The notes under the pieces are model-generated. The model made no database searches, was not told where the DNA came from, and saw only the letters and a program-made list of their open reading frames with translations. 64,000 nucleotides of DNA, taken from positions 3,971,001 to 4,035,000 of the forward strand of contig NC_135561.1 of the NCBI RefSeq assembly GCF_964340395.1. The letters are read 5' to 3'. Positions 1 through 9,509 of this stretch are shown here, piece after piece. This stretch comes from Glandiceps talaboti (Eukaryota > Hemichordata > Enteropneusta > Spengelidae). Made by a program: the position numbers and the translations under genes. How positions within the stretch are numbered: position 1 is the stretch's first letter; the number at the start of each line of letters is the position of its first letter.

Positions 1-274
1 TACAACTGTCTTAATAGCAAATTGTCATCACAAGGAAAGAGTTTATTACACAAGAAACATTTAAAACAGTTCACAAAAGTATGATAGTTAGAACTAATGA
101 CTGCCCAGCTTGGTGTAAAGTAACACAACCCCCCTCTCCCACCCAGCCACACTGTGAAAAATCTAAGACACCAAGGCAAGATGATGAGAACATCATTGCG
201 AACTATGTGTGATCCAGGACAATACTAGCTGGACCTCCTCCCTCTCTCCATCTCTGTCAATCTCCATGTATGAT

Positions 275-360
275 GTTACTTAGCAACATAACAGCCACAG
301 TTACTTAGCAACATAAGCCACAGTTGCTTAGCAACATAACAGCCACAGTTGCTTAAAAGG
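275..360. repeat. Tandem array of RFX X-box-like palindromes (3 full copies and 1 decayed)
   Basis: A unit of 23-25 bp is repeated. Each full copy carries GTTACTTAGCAAC (275-287 and 300-312) or GTTGCTTAGCAAC (323-335), joined by ATAACAGCCACA-type spacers. A fourth copy (348-360) has lost its right half. The right half-site AGCAAC fits the RFX half-site RGYAAC, and the left half-site differs from consensus at one base. The array lies about 5 kb downstream of the GATA stop codon. It could serve a neighbouring gene to the left or be a plain minisatellite. RFX binding is inference. Confidence 0.6.
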
Positions 361-3341
361 AATTGTAAAAGTTAAAACACCGAAAGATTTAGAAATACAG
401 CAGGTTTCATAATACCATTCACCAGCGCTATGATATGATCACATACAAACCAATACGAAACTACACATGCTACACTTTAAGATAGCAAGATTGAATGATT
501 ATAGTTTCTTGCCATATTTTGTGTAAATGAAATGAACTGACGTGCCACCATGTAGACATCAAAACATTGGTACCTGCATGTCAGCATCTTGTTGTCGTAC
601 CTTGCCATTGGTTTAAATGGTTAATTTTCATTCAGTCTAAAAGCAGCAAAATTTGCAATCTTGCTATGTAAATATAAGTGTAGTTTCTTATTGATTGCTA
701 CATGGTTGTATCAAACAGAGCCACTGAACTGTATTTTGAATCTGCTGTAAATGTTATTGTACTTGTCATAGTGAGGTGACTGAGGTGTCTCCCCAAAACA
801 CACTCGATTAGTGAAAATGCTGATATTTTCCCTTTGAAATTGACAACTTGGTGTGAGGTTCTTACCTAGACTAGTATATAGTTATCAATAATCCTAGAAT
901 GTCTTCACAAATACAAGTAATTCTTGAATCATGGTGTCTAATTAGAATTACCACTTTCAAATGAATGATCAATGAATTTTAATTTCTCTTTCTTAAAGAC
1001 CCTGTTTTTAGAAACTCATAAAAAGTAACTTACATTTGCATAGTACCCACCAAGTTACACTACTTGTAATCAACAGTGCTAGACTCTGCATAGTACCCAC
1101 CAAGTTACACTACTTGTAATCAACAGTGCTAGACTCTGTTAGTACCACTACCAAACAGAGATTAGTACAATTACAACATATTTTGACCACTTTGATAGTA
1201 ACTGGTGAAAAAATATTTTAAGAGGACTGAACCTATTTTCAGTACAATATATAGATTGATTTTGACACTGACAGAAGCATAAATTTAGGTTGAATTGAAC
1301 ATATAGACTTTGCAGATACTTTGACTTAAAGTACAGGTAATCATACAATGTAATCATGTATGAATTCTTTTTTGATTAATAAATTAGCTACAAACAGTTT
1401 TCAATATGATTTCTGAGTTTCTTAGATAATTTATGCCAACGAAATCAGTAGTCAACCAACTATAAAATGTACTCAAGGCAAAACAACACCAAATTACAAA
1501 ACTTTTGACGTTGCTAATGGTTACATTACTTATTTTGATACAAAAGGCTACAGCCTTGACTTGAACTTCATAATTGTAGACATAAAAATACTCACAAAAA
1601 ATCTCACCCAATGTAGTTATTTTTTTTTCTTCAACAGACACAGGGTCTTGAGTTATTCATGTAAGACATCTTTATACATTTCATTAGGAAAAGAAATACA
1701 ATAAAAACAAAAGAATTTACAGTTATGAACACTGGTGGAATGTACCGTACATAAAATCACAAGAAGGTTCACAATACTAAAGTCAATGGCACTCAATCAC
1801 ATTGAATTTGTTATCAGACTATCTTCCTACAAAAATATCATCTCTTTTTTTTTTGTTTTTTTCCTATTTTAATTTTACTTTATACATTAAGGAGCTCACA
1901 CCAAAGGACATAGACACTGGGAGAAATTGCACAATTCACTATTAAAATATAAATCATAACATATACTGCGTCATATAATGACGAGGTAGGTTTTTTTTGT
2001 ACATTTTCATGCTATTCATCCCTTGTTTTATAACAAAATGGACTGACCCATTCTAGAAACAATGGGTCATACCATTATCTAAGAAAGATAGGGTGAGTGG
2101 ATCTATTTGTTTGTTGACCATATCAATCCTCATTTAGTCTCCTTTACATCATTTTTTCTTTTTTTACAATTCTGAATGAAAGAATTTGATTTTGAGGATT
2201 TTGTTGAAAACTGAACTCCAGAAATCTTGTTGCTAGTTTTTTTGTTTGTTTTTTAAAACAATCTTACTTGTGTTCTGTGTGCATAAATTGTAAAGAGCTC
2301 CACTTCTGATGTTTTGGGTACTGACTGTTAGCTCTGTTTTCCCCATCCGTTAAATTTATAGTCAGCGTGACAACAATAAGTTCAGAAAAGTTCAGAAAAG
2401 TTCATTTTATCGCCTACGTCAACAGGAAATTTCTGATTGTACATGATGATAACACCCCCTAGGTTGCTCTAAGGTCATACTTAGGAAACAAAAAAAATCA
2501 ATATTGAACCCTAACCAGTGAGGATGTTGGCCAGAAGTGAAGAGTTCTATGTACTTTGTTCGTTACTGTGTGAGTGGAGTAAAGGTCAATACTGTACTAC
2601 CAAAATGTATGCTTATATCTCATACTATATGCTATTCTGAAACAATGTGACATCAATGTCAGAATAACCGAAAGACTTGGCTAATTGACACAACATACTG
2701 TCTTTTCAGAATGACATTTTCAAATCGTATTGCCAAATCTCTGGCTTAGTGTCATAAAAACATATCACACAATTTCAAGTGGTCACCTGATTTTTTCACA
2801 CATCTGCCAATCTCTCAAGTAACGGTTGTACATACAGAGCTGCTGTTCTAATTTAGTCATGGAAGAGGTCAACATTTTATTGTATATGTATCCTTATAAA
2901 AGTGAGAAGTATACACCAAACATTGCCACTTTGAAAGACATGAAGTCACTTTTAGCTGACAAGGTCTGTAAGTATTCATCCAATGATATGTTGACACAAG
3001 TGAAATTTATTGAAAGTTGTTATTTGGATAACGTAAGTGGTGTCAACCAACATATCACATTTGTTGATGTCCAAACTGTCCAAAACATACATCATACATA
3101 TTTCAACACTGTCAAAACACTAGTACACTCTATCCCCAAACTATGTATCAATGAATTGTTCAAGTCATCTCAACTTATAAATATCTTATCTTGTTTTGTA
3201 AAACACCAAGCGGAAAATATCTGAAACTAAATCTAAACATATTAGGTCAAAGAGTGCATGGCATGAACTTCTATAAGCAATCTGTTTCTTGTTTTGAAGT
3301 AGTGTTTTTCCTTCAAATTTTAACAACTTCAGTCAAATATT
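361..3341. other. 3' flank or distal 3' UTR of the GATA gene, mostly unannotated
   Basis: The stretch is AT-rich. Apart from the exact 50-bp duplication at 1038-1137 I see no gene in it. Possible minus-strand polyadenylation hexamers are AATAAA at 3011-3006 and AATAAA near 2880. If one of these is used, the GATA 3' UTR is about 2.5 kb long. A 132-codon plus-strand open frame at 2826-3224 has no recognisable domain and is treated as chance. Confidence 0.4.
1038..1137. repeat. Exact 50-bp tandem duplication
   Basis: Two adjacent copies (1038-1087 and 1088-1137) begin GCATAGTACCCACCAAG and end AGACTCT. I see no difference between them over the repeat, so the duplication is recent or is an assembly duplication. 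Confidence 0.85.
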
Positions 3342-3557
3342 TAGACTGTCGACAGTTGTTCGTGCCCTTTTTGCTACATTTTATCTAAAACTACTAGTCG
3401 TTGCCCTGCTCTGATGTGGAGCAATACTATAACCATGCACTGATAGCAACAGTGAGTGTCGAAGGCAAGCGATAGTATTCAGTGCTACGGAGCGAGACGA
3501 CAACTTTGTTTTAGATGAAATGTAGCAAAAAAGGCATGAACGACTGTCAACAGTCTA
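3342..3557. mobile_element. Foldback MITE with 50-bp terminal inverted repeats, mariner-like
   Basis: The arms 3342-3391 and 3508-3557 are inverted copies matching at 45 of 50 positions, and all five mismatches are transitions. The tips read TAGACTGTYGACAG. If the outer TA is the duplicated target, this is the arrangement of a non-autonomous Tc1/mariner element. The inner 116 bp shows weaker inverted similarity and no coding capacity. The superfamily is inferred from the TA ends only. Confidence 0.65.
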
Positions 3558-4310
3558 GATTTTTGTTAAGGTAGCTAGTAGATCACTGCAGATTTTAATC
3601 ATTTCTTGTTTTTTCACAAGCTGTGATTAAATGTCACCATGAAAACTGTAAAAGGATAAAGTCTATTTTTCCACAAGAAATTATGACTCAAAGACTGTCT
3701 TGAAATCAGGATGACTTCATCGAAGGAAATGTCTAAATATTTTTAGTGATGCATGGCACATGTTGACCACAGTAATAGCAACTGTAAGTAGAAAAGTTTC
3801 CTGTATGACAAAGTCAAAACTATGTCCCAGCCAAAACAGGTGTTAGTCATACACTCCTGTAGAAATTCCTAAAAAACCTGCATGGTCCACTCGTAAACAC
3901 ACCAATTGAGTGAAACTCACAATAAAATCATCCCCACCAAGTAGGAAACTAAGTTTAGGGTCAAATGAAAGGTCATAGATATGTGATTATGACTGTGTAT
4001 GAAACCCCCACTGTTGTTAACTTGTATCATGTAAACACACCTTATCTGTTACAGGCCTACACTCTGTGATAACTGCAATGGTTCAACATGCATGTTTGTT
4101 TATAAATTACTACAAGGAGTCAATTGTTGGTGATAAAATTCATACTTGAGTCAGAAAGGAAAGGATAACCTGACTGTATTATTGGAATGTGATCCTGATT
4201 AGGTACAAAGTGTTGATAGGTATTGTCAATACTAGTCATTCATACTTGGCTATACTGCTATCTATTTCACTCACCACTAAACAGTATATGGAATTACTAT
4301 AGCCTGGTGA
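3558..4310 (-). other. Probable GATA 3' UTR, no other feature seen
   Basis: This is AT-rich non-coding sequence downstream of the GATA stop. A minus-strand ATTAAA at 3599-3594 is the first polyadenylation-like hexamer I find after the stop codon. It would give a 3' UTR of roughly 1.9 kb. The end is uncertain without transcript data. Confidence 0.3.
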
Positions 4311-4521
4311 TTCTGGAAAATGAAATGTACCATACACAGAACGGAGCTATAGTCTGGAATCAGCCACTACAGTCGTTCTGGAATATGAAATGCACCATAC
4401 ACAGAACGGAGCTGTAGTCTGGAATCCACTACAGTCATTCTGGAATATGAAATGCACCATACACAGAACGGAGCTATAGTCTGGAATCCACTACAGTCGT
4501 TCTGGAATATGAAATGCACCA
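4311..4521. repeat. Minisatellite, 62-65 bp unit, about 3.4 copies
   Basis: Units start at 4311, 4376, 4438 and 4500 with TTCTGGAA(A/T)ATGAAATG. The internal signature is CCATACACAGAACGGAGCT. The last two full units are nearly identical and the first is the most diverged. The array lies about 1 kb past the GATA stop, probably within the 3' UTR. Open frames across it on either strand only reflect the repeat. Confidence 0.85.
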
Positions 4522-5412
4522 TTGACAATATTGGGTCTATTCTATAGTTGTAGACACCTACAGGAATAGATTTAGACAGGGTTTTCATCTGAAATGACAG
4601 ATTCCATTTGATGTCCCATGATGCAATCCAGGTTCTCATATTAGTGATATCTTTATATCAAAGGACTTGGCTAGGATTATTCTAGTCAAGTTCCTTTATG
4701 GTATCGTAACGATTTACACTTAGAGACCACGTTGACATCCAGACTAAGTTCATTCTTTTCTTCAGGATAAATTTTATGTATAGCTCTAAACAGATTCTTT
4801 CTCATCCACATACATTCCTAAATTGACATACACCTTTTAAGAAAATTCTAGTTCATAGGAGATGAAGGTTAATTTGTGGTATTGACTGAATATTGTAATA
4901 AAAATTCAAGTAAACATCCCTGATATCTTAATGAACTACACTGAACTATGTAAGATTTAACAAAGTGACAGTTACTTTATGATGTGTTTATGACACTCAC
5001 TCACTATCTCAGCCAAGTACTTGCCTCATAAGAGTGACAATTACATGTATCTGTATTATTCTATTTTCACTTTGTGTCAAGGTCTAAATTATCACTTTTG
5101 CGTCTTTAAAATATCTAAAAACAGCAACAGTATTTAAGAGTGAAATGTACTCTGTCATTTCTGTATAATAGAGTACAGGTTCTAAGTTTTATGTAGATCA
5201 GATGTAGATTTGCTACACAGATCACTATAAGTAAACTGCCTTAGAATGAAATGGTACCAGCTATGGTATTGATATCAGTGTTAAGTTTGTGTTGTCTTCT
5301 GTGTTCCCATTTTATCAAACATTGACTGGTAAAGTTGATTTGTTACATTAATGTCATCATCCTCATTTCCTATAATGTAGTTTACGAACCCAATACACTG
5401 TCTGTGTGTCTA
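4522..5412 (-). other. Proximal GATA 3' UTR
   Basis: This is non-coding sequence immediately downstream of the terminal exon tail. It contains no recognised gene. Part of it (about 4640-4740) resembles sequence at about 7010-7280 in intron 4, sharing AGTGATAT and GTATCGTAACGATTTACAC-like blocks, so both may be diverged copies of one dispersed repeat. Confidence 0.4.
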
Positions 5413-5564
5413 GATACAAAGTCATTATGTCTGATTGGAAGTGACTGCAGCTCCATTGTCCAAAGTTACAGCGACTGCTGATGGTAGTGATACAAAGTCA
5501 TCCCATCTAATTGGAAGTGACTGAAGCTCCATTATCCAAACTGACAGCAACCGCTGATGGTGGT
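5413..5564. repeat. 76-bp imperfect tandem duplication spanning the GATA stop codon
   Basis: Copy 1 is 5489-5564 and includes the last codons and stop of the gene. Copy 2 is 5413-5488 and lies in the 3' UTR. Three anchors, GATACAAAGTCAT, TTGGAAGTGACTG and GCTGATGGT, all recur at a spacing of 76 bp. The copies differ at many positions, so this is not an assembly echo. The unit is not a multiple of three, so the second copy is out of frame. Confidence 0.85.
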
Positions 5565-5743
5565 GATGGGCTAACACCAGTTTGGAAGATATTAGCCGGG
5601 GCAGCAGTTTGGAGGTTAGGACTTGGTTCTGGTGTAGTTAGATTAAGTGCATGGGTTGGTGACATGATCATTCCACTGTGATGTGCTGTACCATTCAAAG
5701 TTGTCAAACCACTAGTCATTGTAGAAGGAACATACAACGGTTC
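5507..5743 (-). CDS. GATA4/5/6-class factor, terminal coding exon (exon 5)
   Basis: This exon encodes residues 423-500 and the TAG stop. The acceptor is TTCTTTCAG before GAA, phase 0, matching the phase-0 donor of the exon at 6352-6540. The peptide starts EPLYVPSTMTSGLTTLNG and ends LDNGASVTSN. It is rich in Ser, Thr, Pro and Ala with no folded domain, as expected for the activation-type C-terminus of animal GATA factors. I do not see the DSW motif found near the vertebrate GATA4/6 C-terminus. The reading is supported by the uninterrupted frame and the splice site. The start of the exon is secure. The very end is unusual because the last codons sit in a 76-bp tandem duplication. Confidence 0.85.
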   Translation of the reverse strand, partial: EPLYVPSTMTSGLTTLNGTAHHSGMIMSPTHALNLTTPEPSPNLQTAAPANIFQTGVSPSPPSAVAVSLDNGASVTSN

Positions 5744-6351
5744 CTGAAAGAAGGACTATTTTGGATTAATTCTTGGAAAACTGTAATACAGATTTAAAAT
5801 CCTATCAAATGTAAACGTATCAATAAACAAACTTATAAATGTGAGCGTTATTAAACAGAAAAGGAAGACTTAAAACAGAAAACTTGGACAAAATATTCTG
5901 ATTTTATGTACTTTACTATAAATGTATTTATTCTGGGTTGTTTTAGATTTAATTTCAATATTCTTTCTGGTGTTTTATTTTGTTTCATGTTTAGTTTACT
6001 ATAAGAAACTATCATGTATACGCATGAGAAAGTAGAAAGTTTTCAGTATTCTCTAACTACTTGACATTTTAAGCATTTGATTTACCAAAACATCATTCCC
6101 TTTAAACACCTCATAATTTGATAATTCATCTACTGTTATCATTTTACCTAGATTATAACAACAAAACTCTGTGAACATTGTTGTAAAAGAATTAGTGCAA
6201 AATGAAGATACTGTGTTTTTGTTGATTTTCAGTGTTGCTACAGGTATTGCTACACTGTAGCTGTACGTGGCCCCATACTAAGGACACAATCATGTCATCT
6301 ATAGTCAGGAATACAATTGTTGTCATGGCAACAGTATAACAAGACACTCAC
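5744..6351 (-). other. GATA intron between exons 4 and 5 (608 nt)
   Basis: The donor GTGAGT follows codon AAG at 6352, and the acceptor TTTCAG ends at 5744. The intron is phase 0. It contains an X-box-like GTTGTCATGGCAAC at 6319-6332, close to the donor. Nothing else is recognised. Confidence 0.8.
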
Positions 6352-6540
6352 CTTTTTAATTGTAGGGGTAGCCACAGAGATAGCATTAGCAGCAGAACTG
6401 ACAACTATATTAGATTTGTCATCAGTCATACCACCAGTACTAGGAGAGGTTTTCATATCATTGCCTTGTGCGTTACTGTTCTTTGGTTTACGTTTACGGG
6501 TCTGAATAGTATCTTTCTTCAAAGCTAAAGGACGATTTAC
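6352..6540 (-). CDS. GATA4/5/6-class factor, basic-tail exon (exon 4)
   Basis: This exon encodes residues 360-422 in 189 nt, phase 0 at both ends. It begins VNRPLALKKDTIQTRKRKPK. That is the basic tail which follows the C-finger, wraps the DNA and acts as a nuclear localisation signal in GATA factors. The QTRKRKPKN form marks the GATA4/5/6 class, whereas GATA1/2/3 have QTRNRK. The rest is Ser/Thr/Ala-rich linker ending TPTIKK. The acceptor is CTGTGTTTAG and the donor AAG|GTGAGT. Because the exon is symmetric, skipping it would keep the frame but remove the basic tail. It joins in frame to either C-finger exon, giving KLHS-VNRPL or KQHK-VNRPL. Confidence 0.93.
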
Positions 6541-7185
6541 CTAAACACAGAAGAAAAAGAAATTCAACAATCGTAAAATATTCAAGAGATAAAAATTACA
6601 TTTTATTTGACAATATATACATAATGGATAAGACCTTATTATTATTCCCCAATTGATAGACAACTAACCAGCCATAGTCTGTAGACACAAGAGGACTAAA
6701 TAAAGTGTGTATGATTATAGCCAGAAAAAATGATTTACAATAATTACTTTGAAAGAGAAGTGAAACTATTCCTAAGTAGCCATTAGATTTTATGACATAA
6801 AAAGATTACAATTCAAAACAAAACTATGATACTGAGAAATTATTTAAAACAGGAACAGTGTGTCACCACATGAAACTAAAATGCTGAAAAAAATAATGAC
6901 AAAATCAAAATGTTTCCATCAATGTAGTTTTACAGTACACAAACAGACCTAACTTTGAATACAAACAGAATTTTACTTAAAGTTTAAAGGCCAATAATCC
7001 AATCCCAGGTTTTCACATAAGTGATATAGCTATCAGCATAGCCATAAGGATTACATAGGATTATGTTATCTCTTTGAAAGGATTGTGGCTAAAAACTAAG
7101 TTCTTGCATATTGCCTTTATTGTGCTATATTGTACAAGTGAAGCAATAAGGATTATATGAGACCATTCATTTGTTGAGGACTAGG

Positions 7186-7275
7186 CTAGTTCCAATACAG
7201 TATCGCTACGATTTACACCTCCACTCACAGTCTAGTTCCAATACAGTATTGCTACTATTTACACCTCCACTCACG
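7186..7275. repeat. 46-bp tandem duplication
   Basis: CTAGTTCCAATACAGTAT starts at 7186 and again at 7232, each followed by GCTAC and TTTACACCTCCACTCAC. The copies differ at a few bases. A related, more diverged block lies near 4690. Confidence 0.75.
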
Positions 7276-8991
7276 GAAAAAACAAAACACATGGCATCCA
7301 GACTAGTTGAAGACCAACTTCTTCTAAATCTTGTGACCAGAAAATTGTCATTCACGTCTAAATTTTAATCCTAATCCCACCTGGGCCTTTAAGTGACAGT
7401 ATATGACATTACATTACACAAAATGACAGTCCTTCTGATGACTGGTAGTAGCTGAAGTAAATCATACAAACTGTTCACCATCACAATTCTAGATCTATAT
7501 TTCTTTACAGCATTAAAGGTTTAGTCTACATATTGGTCAAAACAACCACAAATCAATCCAAACTTTGGCATTTAAGTACTTCACACGACTTCTTTTATGA
7601 GAGAAGTCAAATTAGAATTCTAAAGTAGACTCTTTGGTACCTGTTACCCTGTCACAAACGAGGCCCATATTTTAATTTCTATATCACATGTCAGTCACAT
7701 TAAATTCTACGTGAAATCAGGTCAGAATTCTAGCAGTTTTCATTCTTAAAATACATCAGATGCTGGTAGTCTTAGCTGTGACACGATGTCTATAATCTTT
7801 ACAAAATATCTTTACTTTGACACACAGCTGAAAGTCCTATAAAGGGTGTAAAATGTTTTTTAAAGTTGTAAATCTTTTCTAGACTTCATGTTTACGGCTT
7901 CAAATATTTTGAAAACATAACTCAAATTACATTTTTTTAAAACCCATAAATGTAGCACTGAGTAAACTGAAGTGAAGTAAAAGTTTGAAGTTATTTCTAT
8001 AACAATGTTTTACTAGTTGTAAAACTGTTTAATGTTCCTATGTGAAGACATTTACCTTGACTTCACCTGTGATGCAAAGTTTACTGAAACTTTTGTAGTG
8101 TTTGATAAGTATAACGGTGTCATAAATTTATTACTTTTAGTAGTAGTCTAGAGTAGGTGATGGCTGTATATCAAATGACCCAGTGGGTGAAAAGTAAATC
8201 TTGAACAGCTATTGAATTATGTTTTTCTTTGTATGTGACATTACAGCAGACATTTTTATACCTGTGTGTGACTAGGTAAACAATGGAGAGTCATTTACAG
8301 GCAGCTGTGTGTCAATTAAAATTGACAGTTTAACTGTTTCTGGACTGTTTTGTAAACAGTGTCCATGTTTGCAACAGGTTGTGTGTGTCACAATCAAACA
8401 GTGCTGAAAGTAAACTGAACTGGCTAGCCTTGGTTTCAAAGAATGATTTTATACTTTTACGTTATCTCATTAAATCTTTACATGAAACAAGCACAGGGTA
8501 GTCAAAATGACCTAACAAACGAACCCCCAAACCCTGTAATCACACTTCAAGTAGGGGTTAACATTTTCACAGTCACCATACTTTACATGACCCCCTCACC
8601 ATGTTTAAATTCTAAGCCTGTTACTAGACAGACTTAACCCCTACTAAACCTTAAGTTGAACAACAGTTTGACTGAATAAAATAGTTGACTATTTTACATT
8701 TGTATCCACCATTTATCTTGTTACAAGTTTCTGACATGGTACTTTACATATAAATATGTAATTTTACAATTAAGAAGTAAACTACAAGTTTGCTGTATTT
8801 GGCCTGAGAGGGCAGGCTTTATTACTAATGCAGAAGATAAAGCAAATTGGTCCACAACTTCTGTCTGGCATTGAAGTTCCCCTGTCCTTTATTCTATAAA
8901 ACATAGTTTTCTGCCTAAACTTTTTATATGTTGACTCACTGAGTGTACTTAATACAAAGCTGTGAAAATGATTGTCTGTCACTATACTAGT

Positions 8992-9509
8992 CCATGGTCT
9001 TGTGCTATATGTGACTGATTCTCTTTATGTAGTGGTAAAGAGATGACTTGATACCACCAGTAGCATCTAAACTAACTAGCCCAGATACATTCCAGTGATC
9101 AGTATGTTGAGTCTGCTAGCTAAGTCTCTGGGCTATCATTCTATCTGTTCACCATCATCATATTCACTACCTAACCACCTCCCTTGCCCAGAGACTTGCT
9201 ACGGTTTTACTTTCTCAAGAAACACTTTGACTCATTCCTGAGATTGTATGGTCTGGATGCTACACATAGTATTAAATCATCTGTTCACCTAGAGAGATCA
9301 GAGATTTGATGATGCATGGATAGCACCAGACTAGAGATAGTAACAACAAGACATTTGATTCTGGGTAACTCTCTGAATTATCCATTCTTTGTGCTTCTAA
9401 GATAAAGTCCCAGTCTTATGAGTCTAGATGCCACCCTTGATATCAAATAATCTCTTACCACTGTAAAGAGAGATCTTGAGATTTAATACCAAAGATAGCA
9501 CTAGATTAC
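8992..9509. repeat. Cluster of three related foldback units of about 80-90 bp
   Basis: The unit at 9251-9331 pairs GTCTGGATGCTA with TAGCACCAGAC. The unit at 9420-9509 pairs GTCTAGATGCCA and TATCAAATAATCTC with GAGATTTAATACC and TAGCACTAGAT. A third copy at about 8992-9072 is the second in reverse orientation, sharing GTGGTAAAGAGATGACTTGATACCA-like sequence. They look like one small palindromic repeat family inserted repeatedly. No coding capacity or clear target-site duplication was found. Confidence 0.5.

Noticed and set aside
2826-3224. 132-codon plus-strand frame
   Set aside because: No recognisable domain. One frame of this length is expected by chance in 64 kb of AT-rich sequence read in six frames. 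It lies antisense to the likely GATA 3' UTR.
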